Assembly (NCBI RefSeq): GCF_032598905.1 | Contig: NZ_CP122458.1 | Coordinates: 1,302,001-1,366,000 of the forward strand | Direction: 5' to 3' | Source: Streptomyces sp. 11x1 | Lineage (GTDB): Bacteria; Actinomycetota; Actinomycetes; Streptomycetales; Streptomycetaceae | Length of the DNA stretch: 64,000 nucleotides | In this document: positions 1-11,994 of the stretch, in pieces | How positions within the stretch are numbered: position 1 is the stretch's first letter | Layout of the letters: each line of letters opens with the position of its first letter | Translations under genes and position numbers: made by a program | The notes under the pieces: model-generated | What the model saw: only the letters and a program-made list of their open reading frames with translations | Database searches by the model: none | Told to the model about the DNA's origin: nothing

Positions 1-110
1 GGCTCACGGCTGCGCTCCTCGACGTCCCGCAGCCGTCGCCGGGTCTGCTGGAGGTCGATGGTGACGCGGTTGAGGTAGTCGCGGAGCTTCTGCTCGGTCC
101 GGTCGCTCAC
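1..110 (-). CDS. Type I modular PKS, N-terminal docking segment only (gene runs off the window)
   Basis: Minus-strand reading frame opening with GTG at 110 and continuing past base 1. The 36 visible residues form a charged amphipathic helix (starting MSDRTEQKLRDYLNR) that closely resembles the first residues of the two preceding PKS proteins. This is the N-terminal docking coiled coil that receives the chain from the upstream PKS. It begins 49 bp after the stop of the 160-11913 gene on the same strand, so it is the next subunit of the same assembly line, expected to carry module 9 onward. An AGGAGAAGG stretch precedes the start. Nothing about its modules can be seen here. The identity as a PKS subunit is inferred from the docking segment and context. 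Confidence 0.85.
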   Translation of the reverse strand, partial: MSDRTEQKLRDYLNRVTIDLQQTRRRLRDVEERSRE

Positions 111-159
111 TGTGCGTTCTCGCCTTCTCCTGGAAACGGCTGTACGTGGATCCGGGGCG

Positions 160-3100
160 TCACGAGATGCCCAGCTGGTTGTCGATGAGGTCGAAGATCT
201 CGTCGTGCGAGGCGGACTCGATGTGGTCCGCGGTGACCTGGCCGGCGGGTTCGGTGGCTTCGAGGCGGGCCAGCACCTCGCGCAGCCGCTGCGAGAGCCG
301 GTCGCGGTCGGGGGCGTCCGGCGCGAGGCCGGCGACCAGCTCCGCGAACCGGTCCAGCTCCGCGAGCGGCGCGGACGCCTTGGCCGGGCCGGGCCGGCCG
401 GTGGTGACCGCAAGGTGGCGGGCCAGTACGTCGGGGGTGGGGTGGTCGAAGACCATGCCCGCCGGCAGCCGGACTCCGGTCGCGGCCGACAGCCGGTTGC
501 GCAGCTCGACGCCGGTGAGGGAGTCGAAGCCGAGTTCCTTGAACGCCCGGGTGGGCTGGACCAGTTCGGGCGAGGGATGGCCGAGGACGGCCGCCGCGTG
601 GCCGCGCACCAGGTCCAGCAGCGCGGCGTGGGCGTCCGCCTCGGACAGCCCGGCGAGCCGTTCGGCGAGGCCTGCGGCCCGGCCGCCGCCGTCGCCGTTC
701 GCCGCGGCGGCCCGCCGACGCGGCGCCCGGACCAGTCCGCTGAGCAGCGCCGGTACGTCCTGCCCGCTGCCGGCGCGCAGCGCGGCGGTGTCCAGTCGCG
801 CGGCCAGCAGATAGGCGTCCTCGCCGCGCAGGGCCGCGTCGAAGAGGGCCAGCCCTTCCTCGGAGGTCAGGGGGGTGACGCCGCTGCGGTTCATCCGCCG
901 TAGGTCCACGTCCCCGAGATGGCCGGTCATACCGCTGCGTTCCTCCCACATGCCCCAGCCGATGGAGAGGCCCGGCAGGCCCTCGGCGCGGCGGCGTGCG
1001 GCGAGCGCGTCCAGGGCGGCGTTGGCGGCCGCGTAGTTGGCCTGCCCGCCACCGCCGAGCAGGGCCGCGGCGGAGGAGAACAGGACGAAGGCGGCGAGGT
1101 CGTGGTCCCGGGTCAGCTCGTGCAGGTTCACCGCCGCGTCCGTCTTCGGACGCAGTACGCGCTCCAACTGGTCGGCGGTGAGGGAGGAGACCACGGCGTC
1201 GTCGAGCACACCGGCGGCGTGCACCACGAACGTCAGCGGGTGCTCCGCCGGTATGCCGGCCAGGACCTCGGCGAGCCGGTCGCGGTCGGCGGCGTCGCAG
1301 GCGACGACACTCACCTCCGCGCCGAGCGCGGCCAGTTCCTCGCACAGCTCGGCCGCGCCGGGGGCGTCGGGGCCGCTGCGGCTGGTCAGCAGCAGGTGCC
1401 GTATCCCGTGTTCGGCGACGAGGTGACGGGCCACCAGACGGCCGAGGGTGCCGGTGCCGCCGGTGATCAGAGCGGTGCCGTCGGGGTTCGGGGCGGCGGG
1501 CGGCAGCAGCACGTTCTTGCCGGTGTGCCGGGCCTGGCCGACGTACCGGAACGCCTCGGGAGCCCGCCGTACGTCCCAGCAGGTGAGCGGCAGCGGGGAG
1601 AGCGTGCCCTGCCGGAACAGGCCGAGGATCAGGTCGAGCGTCTGCGCGATCCGTTCCGGGCCCGCCTCCGCCAGGTCGTACGCCCGGTAGCGGACCCCGG
1701 GGTGGGCGGCGGCCACGGTGTCGGCGTCGCGGATGTCGGTCTTGCCCATCTCCAGGAAGCGCCCGCCGCGCGGCAGCAGCCGCAGGGAGGCGTCCACGAA
1801 CTCCCGTGCCAGGCAGTCCAGTACGACGTCTGCGCCACGTCCGCCGGTCGCGTCGAGGAAGAGGTCGGCGAAGTCGAGGGTGCGGGAGGAGGCGATGTGG
1901 GTGTCGTCGAGGCCGAGGCCGCGCAGGACGTCCCACTTGCCGGGGCTCGCGGTGCCGTACACCTCGGCCCCGGCGTGCCGGGCGAGCTGGACGGCGGCCA
2001 TGCCGACACCGCCGGCCGCGGAGTGCACCACGACGGTCTCCCCCGCTTTCAGGCCGCCGAGGTCGAACAGTCCGTAGTGGGCGGTGAGGAAGGCGATGGG
2101 CACGGTGGCGGCCTGGGCGTAGGACCAGCCGGGCGGTATCGGGGCGAGGGTGCGCCGGTCGGCGACCGCGACGGGGCCGAAGGCGCCGCCGAAGACACCG
2201 AACACACGGTCGCCGGGGGCGAGGTCGGTCACGCCGGAGCCGGTCTCCAGGACGGTGCCCGCCCCTTCGCTGCCGAGGATCCGCTGGTCGGGGGCGAGGC
2301 CGAGGCAGACCGCGATGTCCCGGAAGTTCAGGCCGGCGGCCCGGACGGCCACCCGGACCTCGCCGGGGGCCAGCGGGGCACCCGCCTCCGGGGACGGTAC
2401 GAGCGCGAGGGCGTCGAGGCTGCCCTCACCGGTGGTGTCCAGCCGCCAGAGCGCTTCGCCGGCCGGCGGTGTCAGCGTGCCGGGCCGCCCTGCCCGCGCC
2501 AGCCGGGGTACGAGCGGGTTTCCCGCGCGGGCGGCGAGCTGCGGTTCCCGCGTGGCGAGGGCCAGACCGAGCAGGTGGGACAGGGCCTCCGCCGACTCGG
2601 CGGTGTCGTCCAGGTCCAGCAGGACGAAGCGGTCCGGGTGTTCGGTCTGGGCTGCCCGGACCAGTCCCCAGGCGGCGGCCTGTGCCGGGTCGGCGGGGTG
2701 TCCGCCGCTCCCGGTCGCGACCGCGTTCCGGGTGACGACCACCAGGGGGGCCTCGCCGGAGCGGGGGTCGGACGGCCACCGCTGGACGACCGCGAGGGTG
2801 GCGGCCGCGGTGTCCCGGACGCGGGCGGCCTCGTCGGGGCCGGTGGCGGTGGGGCAGCTCCAGACGACCGCCGTGGGCTGCGCGCCGGAGCCGGTGTCGT
2901 CGAGGTCCACCCAGCCGGTGAGCGGGGCGGTGGCTCCGATGCCGGGGGCCGGTGTCCAGTCGAGGCGGTACAGGCCGTCCCGGCCCGCCGCGGCCGCCGC
3001 CAGCAGGTCCGGGGAGAGCGGGCGCAGCACCAACGACTCGGCGGACAGCACCGGCTGCCCGGTCGGGTCCCAGGCGTCCAGGCTCACGGCGTCGGGCCCG

Positions 3101-6100
3101 GCCGGGCCGATCCGGACGCGCAGTGCCGCGGCCCCGGTGGCGTGGGCGGTGACGCCGTTCCAGGAGAAGGGCAGCCGGGCGGGGCCGGGCCGGTCGTCGA
3201 GGAGGGCGGACGCCTGGAGGGCGCCGTCCAGCAGGGCCGGGTGGACGAGGTAACCGTCGCTGTCCGACTGCCGTTCGAGCGCGACCTCGGCGTAGACGTC
3301 GGTGCCGTCGCGCCAGGCGGCGCGCAGCCCCTGGAAGGCGGGGCCGTAGCGGTAGCCGGCCTCGGCGAAACGGTCGTACACGCCGTCCAGGTCGACCGGC
3401 TCGGTGCCGGCCGGCGGCCAGGTGGCGGGCGCGGACGGGCCGTCGGCGCCGTCGCCGGGGGCGAGGGTGCCGGTGGCGTGCGGGGTCCAGTCCGCGCCGG
3501 GGTCGGTCTCGGCCCGGGAGTACAGGCCGAGGGTTCGCCTGCCGCCGTCGTCGGGCGGGCCGAGGCGCAGTTGGACGTGGACGGCGTCCCGCTCGGGGAG
3601 GATCAGCGGGGCCTGGAGGGTCAGTTCGTCGACGAGGGCGCTGTCGGCCTCGTCGGCGGCGCTCAGGGCGAGTTCCAGGAAGGCGGTGCCGGGGAGCAGG
3701 TTCGTCCCGGAGACGACATGGTCGGCCAGCCACGGGTGCGTCCGGGTCGACAGCCGCCCGGTGAGGAGCCGCTCCCCGGAGTCGGCCAGATCGACGCTGG
3801 CGCCCAGCAGCGGGTGATCCGTGGCGCCCAGCCCGGCGGCGGACACGTCCCCGGTGCGGACGGGGGCGTCGAGCCAGTAGCGGGTGCGCTGGAAGGCATA
3901 GGTCGGCAGGTCCGCCGGCCGGCTCGTGCGGCCGAGGGCCGCCGGCCAGTCGACGGGCACGCCCTGGACATGGGCCTCGCCCAGCGACAGCAGCAGCCGG
4001 TCCCGGCCTCCGTCGTCGCGGCGCAGCGAGCCGACGACCACGCCCGTGACGGCGCCGTCCTCCAGGACCTCCTGGACGGCCGGGGCGAGCACGGGGTGCG
4101 GGCTCGACTCGACGAAGGTGGTGAATCCGGCGCCGGTCAGGGCCCGGACGGCGGGCTCGAACTCGACCGTGCCCCGCAGGTTGCGGAACCAGTAGTCGGC
4201 GGTGAGTTCGGGCCCCTCGATCCAGTCGGCCTCCAGGGTGGAGAACATCCGGGTGCCCGCCGTGGCGGGGGTGATGTCGGCGAGGACGTCGAGCAGTTCG
4301 GCGCGCAGGGGGTCCATCTCGGCGGAGTGGGACGCGTAGTCGACCTCGATGCGGCGGGCGCGTACGCCGTCCTTCTCGCAGGAGGCGAGGAGTTCGGCGA
4401 GGGCCACGCTCTCGCCCGCGACCACGGTGGAGCGCGGGCCGTTCACGGCGGCGACCGAGATCCTCTCGCCCCAGCCGGCCAGCAGCTCGCGGGTGCGGTC
4501 GGCGGGCAGCGCCACCGAGGCCATGCCGCCGTGCCCGGCGACGGCGCGCAGCAGCCTGCTGCGCAGGGCGACGACCTTGGCGCCGTCCTCCAGGGTGAGC
4601 GCCCCGGCGACGACAGCCGCCGCGATCTCGCCCTGGCTGTGGCCGAGTACGGCGTCCGGCTCGACGCCGAAGGACCGCCAGGTCTCGGCCAGCGACACCA
4701 TGACGGCCCACAGCGCGGGCTGGACCACGTCCACCCGCTCCAGGTCCGTGGCGGAGGCCAGGACCCCGGTCAGGGACCAGTCGACGTGCGGGGCGAGGGC
4801 GCGTTCGCAGGCGGCCATGCGGGCGGCGAACACCGGCGAGGAGTCGAGCAGGTCCAGTGCCATGCCGGTCCACTGGGCGCCCTGGCCGGGGAAGACGAAC
4901 ACGGTGCGCCCGACGGCGGTGGCGGTGCCCCGGGCCACGGTGGCGAGGGGTGCGTCGGCTGCCAGGGCCCGCAGTCCGGCGGTCAGTTGCTCGCGGTCGC
5001 CGACGAGGACGGCCCGGTGGTCGTGCCGGGTGCGGGTGGTGGCGAGGGCCAGGCCGATGGCGGCGGCGTGCCCGGGGTGGGCGTCGGCGTGGCCGGCGAG
5101 CCGTTCGGCCTGGGCGCGCAGGGCTTCGGGGGTGTGGCCGGAGAGGACCCAGGGGACGGCGGGTTCCTCGGGGGGCGCGGGCTCCGTGACGTCCTCGTCG
5201 ACGTGCTCCAGCACCAGGTGGGCGTTGGTGCCGCTCATGCCGAAGGAGGAGACTCCGGCGCGGCGGGGCCGGTCGGGGCCGGCGGGCCAGGAGCGCTCCT
5301 CGGTGAGCAGTTCCACCGCCCCGGCGGACCAGTCGACCTGCGGGGTCGGGGCGTCCACGTGCAGCGTCCGGGGCAGCACCCCGTGCCGCATCGCCTCCAC
5401 CATCTTGATGACACCGCCCACGCCGGCGGCCGCCGAGGTGTGTCCGATGTTCGACTTCAACGACCCCAGCCACAGCGGCTGTTCCCGGTCCTGGCCGTAG
5501 GTGGCCAGCACCGCCTGCGCCTCGATCGGGTCCCCGAGCCGGGTTCCGGTGCCGTGCGCCTCGACGGCGTCCACGTCACCGGGTGAGAGCCGGGCGTCGG
5601 CGAGCGCCGCGCGGATCACGCGCTGCTGCGAGGGACCGTTGGGCGCGGTGAGCCCGTTGCTGGCGCCGTCCTGGTTGACCGCGCTGCCCCGCACGAGGGC
5701 CAGCACCCGGTGGCCGTTGCGGCGGGCGTCGGACAACCGCTCCAGCAGCACCATGCCCACGCCCTCGCCGAAGCCGACGCCGTCGGCGGCCGCGGCGAAG
5801 GGCTTGGAGCGGCCGTCGGAGGCAAGGCCACGCTGGCGGCTGAACTCGACGAACAGTTCGGGGCTGGACATGACGGTGACGCCACCGGCCAGGGCGAGTC
5901 CGCACTCGCCGGAGCGCAGCGCGCGCACCGCAAGATGCAGGGCGACCAGCGAGGACGAGCACGCCGTGTCGACGGTCACCGCCGGGCCCTCCAGGCCCAG
6001 GACGTAGGCGACGCGGCCGGAGACGACACTGCCCGAGTTGCCGGCGCCGAGGAAGCCCTCGACCTCCTCGGGGATGTGGGGCAGGAGCCGGGCCGCGTAG

Positions 6101-9100
6101 TCCTGGTGCATGACGCCGACGAAGACGCCGGTCGCGGTGGAGCGCAGCGTCGCCGGGTCGATGCCCGCGCGCTCCAGCGTCTCCCAGGAGGTCTCCAGCA
6201 GGAGCCTCTGCTGCGGGTCCATCGCGAGGGCCTCGCGGGGCGAGATGCCGAAGAAGCCCGCGTCGAACTCCGCCGCGTCGTACAGGAAGCCGCCTTCGCG
6301 CGCGTACGAGGTGCCGTGGCGTTCGCTGTCGGGGTCGTAGAGGGCGTCCAGGTCCCAGCCGCGGTCGGCCGGGAAGGCGGCGATGCCGTCGGTGCCGGTG
6401 GAGACCAGGTTCCACAGGTCCTCGGGCGAGCGGACGCCGCCGGGGTAGCGGCAGCCCATGGCGACGACGGCGATCGGGTCCTCGTCGGTCGCCGCTCCGC
6501 CGCCGCCGGCGGCCGTGACGGAGGTCGGCACGCGGCCGGTGTCCGCGCCCAGCAGTTCGCCGCCGAGGTGGGCCGCGAGAACCTCGGGGGTCGGGTGGTC
6601 GAAGACGAGGGTGGCGGGCAGCCGCAGTCCGGTGGCGTTGCCGAGGCGGTTGCGGAGGTCGACGGCGGCCAGCGAGTCGAAGCCGAGGTCCCGGAAGGCG
6701 CGGCCCGCCTCGACGGCCTCGGGCGACGGGTGGCCGAGCACGGCGGCGACCTGACCCCGGACCAGGTCGAGGAGTTCGCGGCGGCGGCCGGGGGCGTCCA
6801 GGGCGGCGAGCCGCTCGGCCAGGGGGCCCCGGTCACCCTCACCGTCGGTCGCGGAGGCCGGGGCGGCCTGGCGGCGGGCGGGCAGCCGGACCACGCCGTG
6901 CAGCAGACGGGGTACGGGTTCGCTCTCGGCGCGGGCGCGCAGCGCGGCCGTGTCCAGCCTGAGGGCCACCAGCAGCGGTTCGTCGACGGTGAGCGCGGAG
7001 TCGAGAAGAGCGAGGCCCTGCGCGTCGGTCAGCGGCGGCAGGCCCGAGCGGGCGATACGGCGGACCTCGTCGTCGCCGAGGTGCCCGGTCATGGCGCTGC
7101 GCCGCTCCCACAGCGTCCAGGCGACGGACCGCCCGGCCAGGCCCTGGGCCCTGCGGTGGTGGGCCAGGGCGTCCAGGAAGGCGTTGGCGGCGGCGTAGTT
7201 GCCCTGTCCGGGGCCGCCGAAGGTACCGGCGGCGGAGGAGAAGAGCACGAACGCCGCGAGGTCCAGGCCGGCGGTGAGCCGGTGCAGGTTGAGTGCCGCG
7301 TCGGTCTTGGGCCGCAGGACGGCGTCGACCCGCTCGGGGGTGAGCGAGGAGACGACTCCGTCGTCGAGCACTCCGGCGGCGTGTATGACGGCCGTCAACG
7401 GATGCCGTACGCCGGCCAGGACCTCGGCGAGCCGCTTCGCGTCGGCCGCGTCGCAGGCGACGACGCTCACCTCCGCACCGAGTGCGGCCAGTTCGTCGCG
7501 CAGTTCGGCCGCACCGGGGGCGTCCGGGCCACTGCGGCTGGTCAGCAGCAGGTGCCGTACGCCGTGTCCGGTGACGAGGTGACGGGCGACGCGGGCGCCG
7601 AGCAGACCGGTGCCGCCGGTGATCAGGACGGTGCCGTCGGGGTCCAGGGGCGGGGCCGCGTCGTCGTCCCGTACGGGGATCCTGGCCAGCCTGGGGACGA
7701 GGACCTCGGAGCCGCGCACCGCGAACTGCGTCTCGCCGGTGGCGGTGAGCACGGCGGCGAGGGCGGCCGGCAGGTCGGCGTCCGGGTCGAGGTCGACGAG
7801 GTGCAGGCGGTCCGGGTGCTCGGTCTGCGCGGAGCGCACCAGCCCCCACACCGCGCTGTGCGGCAGGTTCGGCACGTCCTCGCCGGGCCGGGCGGCGATC
7901 GCGCCGCGCGTGACCAGGACGAGCCGTGCCCCGGTGAACCGGTCGTCGGCGAGCCAGTCCTGGACGAGGGCGAGGGCGTCGTGCACCGCGGTGCGGGTGG
8001 TGTCGGCGAGCCCGTCGGCCTGGTCGTCCGGGGCCGCGCCGAGGTCGGCGAGGACGAACTCCGGCAGGGGCCCGTCGGCGTCGCGGAGCGCGGCGAGGTC
8101 CGCGTGGTGGGCGACTCCCCGGGTGTCCTCGGTGGGGCCCAGGACCGCCCAGGAGGCCGCCGTGGGGCCGGGCACCGGGCGGACCGGCGTCCAGCCGAGG
8201 CGGAACAGGGAGTCGTGGTGGCGTCCGGCGGTTGGAGCCGTGAAACTCCCGGTGCCGACCGGCCGCAGGGCCAGGCCCGCCACGGTCAGGACGGGCCGTC
8301 CGGCCTGGTCGAGGGCGCGCAGTGTCACCGTGTCGGGACCGGCCGGGGTGATGCGCATCCGCAGACCGGTCGCGCCCTGCGCGTGGAGGACGGCCCCGGT
8401 CCAGACGAACGGCATCCGGCCCTCGGCGGCCTCGCCGAGGCCGGTCGCGTGCAGGGCGCCGTCGAGGAGCGCGGGATGCAGCCCGAACCGTGCGGCCTCG
8501 GCCTGCAGCTCCGACGGCAGGCTCGCCTCCGCGAACACCTCCTCCCCCAGCCGCCACGCCGCACGCAGCCCCTGGAACGCCGGCCCGTACGCGAAGCCGC
8601 CCTCCGCGAAGCGCTCGTACAGCCCGTCCAGTTCCACGGGGACCGCGCCGGCCGGCGGCCACACCGCGGGATCGCCCGGGGCCGCCTCCTCGGTGGCGGG
8701 ACCCAGCAGCCCCCGGGCGTGGCACGTCCACGGCAGGTCGTCGGTGCCGTCCGGGCGGGCGTGCAGGCTCAGCGGGCGACGCCCGTCCCGGTCGGGGGCG
8801 CCGACGGCGAGTTGTACAGCGACGCCGCCCTCCGGGGGCAGGACGAGCGGGGCCTCCAGAGTGAGTTCCTCGACCTGGCCGCAGCCGACCTGGTCGCCCG
8901 CGCGGACCGCCAGCTCCAGGAAGGCGGTGCCGGGCAGCAGGGCGGCGGCACGGACGGCGTGGTCGGCGAGCCAGGGGTGGGTGCGGGTGGAGAGACGGCC
9001 GGTGAGGAGCAGTCCGTCCCCGTCGGCGAGGGCGACGACCGCACCGAGCAGCGGGTGGTCGGCGGCGGCGAGCCCGGCCGAGGCCATGTCGCCCTGGGGC

Positions 9101-11913
9101 GCGGCGGAGTCCTCCAGCCAGTACCGGCGGCGCTGGAACGCGTACGTCGGCAGGTCGGCCCGGCGGGTGCGCCATCCGGCGTAGGCGGCACGCCAGTCGA
9201 CGCGTACGCCGTGGACGTACAGCTCGCCGACGGCGGCGAGGAACCTGGCCCGGCCGCCGTCGTCCCGACGCAGCGTGCCGATGACCACCGCCTCGTCGGC
9301 CCCGGCCGCCCTGGCGGTCTCCTCCATCGGGACGGTGAGCACCGGGTGGGGGCTGACCTCGACGAGGACGTGGTGGCGGGCGGCCAGCAGGGCGCGGGTG
9401 GTCTGTTCGAACTCGACGGTCCGGCGCAGGTTGCGGTACCAGTAGCCGGCGTCGAGGCCGGTGGTGTCGAGCGGCTCGCCGGTGACGGTCGAGTAGAAAG
9501 GGATGTCGGAGGGGCGGGGGGTGATGTCGGCCAGCAGCCGGAGCAGTTCGTCGTGGATGCGCTCGACGTGGGCGCTGTGCGAGGCGTAGTCGACGGGGAT
9601 CCGCCGGACTCTGAGGTCGCGGGCGGTGAGCCGGTCGATCAGGTCGTCCAGCGCCGGCCGGTCGCCGGAGACGACCACGGAGGCGGGCCCGTTGACGGCC
9701 GCGACGGACAGCCGGTCGTCCCCGTTGGCCAGCAGGGCGCGGACCTCGTCGACCGGCAGCGGCACGGACGCCATGCCGCCGGCCCCGGCGAGCGCGACGA
9801 TGGCCCTGCTGCGCAGCGCGACGACCTTGGCGCCGTCCTCCAGGGACAGCGCCCCGGCGACCACGGCGGCGGCGATCTCGCCCTGGCTGTGCCCGGCGAC
9901 CGCGGACGGCTCGACACCGTACGACCGCCACAGCGCGGCAAGCGACACCATCACGGCCCACAGCGCGGGCTGGACCACGTCGACGCGGTCCAGCGGCGGG
10001 GTGCCGGGGGCGTCGCGCAGTACGTCGGTCAGGGACCAGTCGGTGTGGGGGGCCAGGGCGCGTGCGCAGTCGGCGATCCGCTCCGCGAAGACGGGGGCGG
10101 TGTCGAGGAGTTCGGCTGCCATGCCGGTCCACTGCGAGCCCTGGCCGGGGAAGACGAACACGGTGTCGGCTCCGGGGGCGCCGGTCCCGCGGACCAGTCC
10201 CGGCTCGGGGGCGTCCTCGGCCAGGGCCCGCAGGCCGCGCAGGAACCCCTCCTCGTCGGCGGCGACCACGACGGCACGGTGTTCGAGGGCGGCCCGGGTG
10301 GTGGCCAGGGCGTGGCCGATGTCGAGGGGCCGTTGTCCGGGGTGCGTGTCGAGGTGGGCGGCGAGGCGGCGGGCCTGGGCGCACAGGGCCTCGCGGCTGC
10401 GGGCGGAGACGGGCCAGGGGAAGGCGGTCGGGCGGCCGGACTCGTCGGTGGCATCGGGCTCGTCGATGGTGTCGGGCTCGGTTCCCGGGGCCGTGGCCGA
10501 CTCGGGCTCGGACTCGGGCTCGGCCTGTTCGAGGACGACGTGTCCATTGGTGCCGCTGATCCCGAAGGACGACACGGACGCCCGGCGCGGTGCACCGGTC
10601 TCCGGCCAGGGCACCGCCTCGGTGACCAGTTCCACCGCGCCCGAGGACCAGTCGACGGTGGGGGTGGGCCGCTCGGCGTGCAGGGTGGGCGGCACGACGC
10701 CCCGGCTCATCGCCATCACCATCTTGATGACACCGCCGACGCCCGCCGCGGCCTGGGTGTGGCCCATGTTGGACTTCAGCGAGCCGAGCAGCAGGGGCCG
10801 GTCGGCGGGCCGGTCCTGCCCGTACGTGGCCAGCAGGGCCTGTGCCTCGATGGGGTCGCCGAGCGGCGTACCGGTGCCGTGCGCCTCGACCACGTCGACG
10901 TCGGCGGGGGTGAGCCCGGCGTCGGCGAGCGCCCGTCGGATGACCCGCTGCTGGGCGGGCCCGTTGGGGGCGGTCAGGCGGCTGCTCGCGCCGTCCTGGT
11001 TGACGGCGGTGCCGCGTACCAGGGCGAGCACGGGGTGACCGTTGCGGCGGGCGTCGGAGAGCCGCTCCAGCAGGAGCATGCCGACGCCCTCGCCCCAGCC
11101 GGTGCCGTCGGCCCCTGCGGCGAAGGACTTGCAGCGGCCGTCGGCGGCGAGCCCGCCCTGCCGGCTCATCTCGACGAACGGCACCGGTGTCGACATGATC
11201 ATGGCGCCGCCGGCCAGCGCCAGCCCGCACTCCTGGCGGCGCAGGGCCTGTGCGGCCAGGTGCAGGGCGACGAGGGAGGACGAGCAGGCCGTGTCCACCG
11301 TCACCGCCGGGCCCTCCAGGCCGAAGGTGTAGGAGAGGCGGCCGGAGGCGACGCTGTCGGAGTTGCCGTTGCCGATGTACCCCTGGATGTCGTCCGGGAC
11401 CTGGCGCAGCCGTAGTCCGTAGTCCTGGTACATCACGCCGACGAAGACCCCGGTGTCGCTGCCGCGCAGCGCGCCCGGGTCGAGGCCCGCTCGTTCGAAG
11501 GCCTCCCAGGTGGTCTCCAGCAGCAGCCGCTGCTGCGGGTCCATGGCGAGCGCCTCGCGGGGCGAGATGCCGAAGAAGCCGGGGTCGAAGTCGGCGGCGT
11601 CGGTGAGGAATCCGCCTTCGGCGGCGTAGGTCGTGCCGGGGCGTTCCCGGTCGGGGTCGTGCAGGGCGCCGAGGTCCCAGCCTCGGTCGGCGGGGAAGCC
11701 GGCGACGGCGTCGGTGCCGGAGGCGACGAGCTGCCACAGCTCCTCGGGGGAGACGACGCCGCCCGGGTAGCGGCAGCCCATGCCGACGATGGCCACGGGT
11801 TCCTGCTGCCGGGCCTCCACCTCCTGCAGTCGGCGCCGGGTGCGGTGCAGGTCGGCCGCGACCCGCTTGAGGTAGTCGCGGAGCTTGTCGTCGTTGAGTG
11901 TGCCGTCAGTCAC
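160..11913 (-). CDS. Type I modular polyketide synthase, two modules (M7: KS-AT-DH-KR-ACP; M8: KS-AT-DH-ER-KR-ACP)
   Basis: 3917-residue PKS subunit starting at GTG 11913. Residues 1-36 are an N-terminal docking helix. Module 7: KS (Cys210), AT (Ser676 in GHSQGE; YASH, so methylmalonyl), DH (His985, Asp1151), KR (LDD motif, Tyr1573), ACP (Ser1747). Module 8: KS (Cys1985), AT (Ser2426, YASH), DH (His2732, Asp2896), ER (about 3180-3465, with LNFRD and a GGVG nucleotide motif), KR (LDD, Tyr3627), ACP (Ser3798). The C-terminus (about 3840-3917, ending in [10 protein letters not shown]) is a docking segment for the next subunit. It lies 81 bp after the modules 4-6 gene and 49 bp before the next PKS gene, on the same strand. 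The domain content matches the two-module subunit that makes the C10-C11 double bond and the saturated C8-C9 unit in bafilomycin-type macrolides. That equivalence is inference. Confidence 0.95.
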   Translation of the reverse strand: MTDGTLNDDKLRDYLKRVAADLHRTRRRLQEVEARQQEPVAIVGMGCRYPGGVVSPEELWQLVASGTDAVAGFPADRGWDLGALHDPDRERPGTTYAAEGGFLTDAADFDPGFFGISPREALAMDPQQRLLLETTWEAFERAGLDPGALRGSDTGVFVGVMYQDYGLRLRQVPDDIQGYIGNGNSDSVASGRLSYTFGLEGPAVTVDTACSSSLVALHLAAQALRRQECGLALAGGAMIMSTPVPFVEMSRQGGLAADGRCKSFAAGADGTGWGEGVGMLLLERLSDARRNGHPVLALVRGTAVNQDGASSRLTAPNGPAQQRVIRRALADAGLTPADVDVVEAHGTGTPLGDPIEAQALLATYGQDRPADRPLLLGSLKSNMGHTQAAAGVGGVIKMVMAMSRGVVPPTLHAERPTPTVDWSSGAVELVTEAVPWPETGAPRRASVSSFGISGTNGHVVLEQAEPESEPESATAPGTEPDTIDEPDATDESGRPTAFPWPVSARSREALCAQARRLAAHLDTHPGQRPLDIGHALATTRAALEHRAVVVAADEEGFLRGLRALAEDAPEPGLVRGTGAPGADTVFVFPGQGSQWTGMAAELLDTAPVFAERIADCARALAPHTDWSLTDVLRDAPGTPPLDRVDVVQPALWAVMVSLAALWRSYGVEPSAVAGHSQGEIAAAVVAGALSLEDGAKVVALRSRAIVALAGAGGMASVPLPVDEVRALLANGDDRLSVAAVNGPASVVVSGDRPALDDLIDRLTARDLRVRRIPVDYASHSAHVERIHDELLRLLADITPRPSDIPFYSTVTGEPLDTTGLDAGYWYRNLRRTVEFEQTTRALLAARHHVLVEVSPHPVLTVPMEETARAAGADEAVVIGTLRRDDGGRARFLAAVGELYVHGVRVDWRAAYAGWRTRRADLPTYAFQRRRYWLEDSAAPQGDMASAGLAAADHPLLGAVVALADGDGLLLTGRLSTRTHPWLADHAVRAAALLPGTAFLELAVRAGDQVGCGQVEELTLEAPLVLPPEGGVAVQLAVGAPDRDGRRPLSLHARPDGTDDLPWTCHARGLLGPATEEAAPGDPAVWPPAGAVPVELDGLYERFAEGGFAYGPAFQGLRAAWRLGEEVFAEASLPSELQAEAARFGLHPALLDGALHATGLGEAAEGRMPFVWTGAVLHAQGATGLRMRITPAGPDTVTLRALDQAGRPVLTVAGLALRPVGTGSFTAPTAGRHHDSLFRLGWTPVRPVPGPTAASWAVLGPTEDTRGVAHHADLAALRDADGPLPEFVLADLGAAPDDQADGLADTTRTAVHDALALVQDWLADDRFTGARLVLVTRGAIAARPGEDVPNLPHSAVWGLVRSAQTEHPDRLHLVDLDPDADLPAALAAVLTATGETQFAVRGSEVLVPRLARIPVRDDDAAPPLDPDGTVLITGGTGLLGARVARHLVTGHGVRHLLLTSRSGPDAPGAAELRDELAALGAEVSVVACDAADAKRLAEVLAGVRHPLTAVIHAAGVLDDGVVSSLTPERVDAVLRPKTDAALNLHRLTAGLDLAAFVLFSSAAGTFGGPGQGNYAAANAFLDALAHHRRAQGLAGRSVAWTLWERRSAMTGHLGDDEVRRIARSGLPPLTDAQGLALLDSALTVDEPLLVALRLDTAALRARAESEPVPRLLHGVVRLPARRQAAPASATDGEGDRGPLAERLAALDAPGRRRELLDLVRGQVAAVLGHPSPEAVEAGRAFRDLGFDSLAAVDLRNRLGNATGLRLPATLVFDHPTPEVLAAHLGGELLGADTGRVPTSVTAAGGGGAATDEDPIAVVAMGCRYPGGVRSPEDLWNLVSTGTDGIAAFPADRGWDLDALYDPDSERHGTSYAREGGFLYDAAEFDAGFFGISPREALAMDPQQRLLLETSWETLERAGIDPATLRSTATGVFVGVMHQDYAARLLPHIPEEVEGFLGAGNSGSVVSGRVAYVLGLEGPAVTVDTACSSSLVALHLAVRALRSGECGLALAGGVTVMSSPELFVEFSRQRGLASDGRSKPFAAAADGVGFGEGVGMVLLERLSDARRNGHRVLALVRGSAVNQDGASNGLTAPNGPSQQRVIRAALADARLSPGDVDAVEAHGTGTRLGDPIEAQAVLATYGQDREQPLWLGSLKSNIGHTSAAAGVGGVIKMVEAMRHGVLPRTLHVDAPTPQVDWSAGAVELLTEERSWPAGPDRPRRAGVSSFGMSGTNAHLVLEHVDEDVTEPAPPEEPAVPWVLSGHTPEALRAQAERLAGHADAHPGHAAAIGLALATTRTRHDHRAVLVGDREQLTAGLRALAADAPLATVARGTATAVGRTVFVFPGQGAQWTGMALDLLDSSPVFAARMAACERALAPHVDWSLTGVLASATDLERVDVVQPALWAVMVSLAETWRSFGVEPDAVLGHSQGEIAAAVVAGALTLEDGAKVVALRSRLLRAVAGHGGMASVALPADRTRELLAGWGERISVAAVNGPRSTVVAGESVALAELLASCEKDGVRARRIEVDYASHSAEMDPLRAELLDVLADITPATAGTRMFSTLEADWIEGPELTADYWFRNLRGTVEFEPAVRALTGAGFTTFVESSPHPVLAPAVQEVLEDGAVTGVVVGSLRRDDGGRDRLLLSLGEAHVQGVPVDWPAALGRTSRPADLPTYAFQRTRYWLDAPVRTGDVSAAGLGATDHPLLGASVDLADSGERLLTGRLSTRTHPWLADHVVSGTNLLPGTAFLELALSAADEADSALVDELTLQAPLILPERDAVHVQLRLGPPDDGGRRTLGLYSRAETDPGADWTPHATGTLAPGDGADGPSAPATWPPAGTEPVDLDGVYDRFAEAGYRYGPAFQGLRAAWRDGTDVYAEVALERQSDSDGYLVHPALLDGALQASALLDDRPGPARLPFSWNGVTAHATGAAALRVRIGPAGPDAVSLDAWDPTGQPVLSAESLVLRPLSPDLLAAAAAGRDGLYRLDWTPAPGIGATAPLTGWVDLDDTGSGAQPTAVVWSCPTATGPDEAARVRDTAAATLAVVQRWPSDPRSGEAPLVVVTRNAVATGSGGHPADPAQAAAWGLVRAAQTEHPDRFVLLDLDDTAESAEALSHLLGLALATREPQLAARAGNPLVPRLARAGRPGTLTPPAGEALWRLDTTGEGSLDALALVPSPEAGAPLAPGEVRVAVRAAGLNFRDIAVCLGLAPDQRILGSEGAGTVLETGSGVTDLAPGDRVFGVFGGAFGPVAVADRRTLAPIPPGWSYAQAATVPIAFLTAHYGLFDLGGLKAGETVVVHSAAGGVGMAAVQLARHAGAEVYGTASPGKWDVLRGLGLDDTHIASSRTLDFADLFLDATGGRGADVVLDCLAREFVDASLRLLPRGGRFLEMGKTDIRDADTVAAAHPGVRYRAYDLAEAGPERIAQTLDLILGLFRQGTLSPLPLTCWDVRRAPEAFRYVGQARHTGKNVLLPPAAPNPDGTALITGGTGTLGRLVARHLVAEHGIRHLLLTSRSGPDAPGAAELCEELAALGAEVSVVACDAADRDRLAEVLAGIPAEHPLTFVVHAAGVLDDAVVSSLTADQLERVLRPKTDAAVNLHELTRDHDLAAFVLFSSAAALLGGGGQANYAAANAALDALAARRRAEGLPGLSIGWGMWEERSGMTGHLGDVDLRRMNRSGVTPLTSEEGLALFDAALRGEDAYLLAARLDTAALRAGSGQDVPALLSGLVRAPRRRAAAANGDGGGRAAGLAERLAGLSEADAHAALLDLVRGHAAAVLGHPSPELVQPTRAFKELGFDSLTGVELRNRLSAATGVRLPAGMVFDHPTPDVLARHLAVTTGRPGPAKASAPLAELDRFAELVAGLAPDAPDRDRLSQRLREVLARLEATEPAGQVTADHIESASHDEIFDLIDNQLGIS
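415..6486 (-). other. PKS module 8: KS-AT(methylmalonyl)-DH-ER-KR-ACP, fully reducing
   Basis: Only module in the window with an enoylreductase. All catalytic residues I can locate are present: KS Cys1985 in DTACSSS, AT Ser2426, DH His2732 in an HxxxGxxxxP motif and Asp2896 in LLDGALQ, the ER nucleotide loop, KR with LDD and Tyr3627, and ACP Ser3798. Predicted output is a methyl-branched, fully saturated two-carbon extension. The KS carries GHTSAAAG where most KS domains have GHTQAAAG; the KS of module 4 has the related GHSSAAAG, which suggests common descent of these two domains. Boundaries are approximate. Confidence 0.85.
6570..11805 (-). other. PKS module 7: KS-AT(methylmalonyl)-DH-KR-ACP
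   Basis: KS with DTACSSS and GHTQAAAG. The AT has GHSQGE and YASH, established sequence signatures of methylmalonyl-CoA selection. The DH motif reads [10 protein letters not shown], with Ala in place of the usual Gly of HxxxGxxxxP; the catalytic His985 and Asp1151 are retained, so activity is still likely. The KR has the B-type LDD motif and Tyr1573. No ER lies between DH and KR. Predicted output is a methyl-substituted trans double bond. The DH is strikingly similar to that of module 6. Boundaries are approximate. Confidence 0.85.
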
Positions 11914-11994
11914 TGTGCACCGTCACCTTCGGGGCCTTCGTGCGGGAGGGGCCGGGCGTGGGGAGCCGCCGTCGCGCGGATGGGGGCAGGGGGT

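Noticed and set aside
919..5586. Very long plus-strand open frame (1555 codons) opposite the PKS gene, and similar long frames at 5710-11415, 12283-17223, 19192-26205, 27282-31334 and 35643-42230
   Set aside because: They are antisense shadows produced by GC-rich third positions of the PKS genes: Gly/Arg/Val-rich, no recognisable domain, and the minus-strand frames show complete PKS domains throughout.
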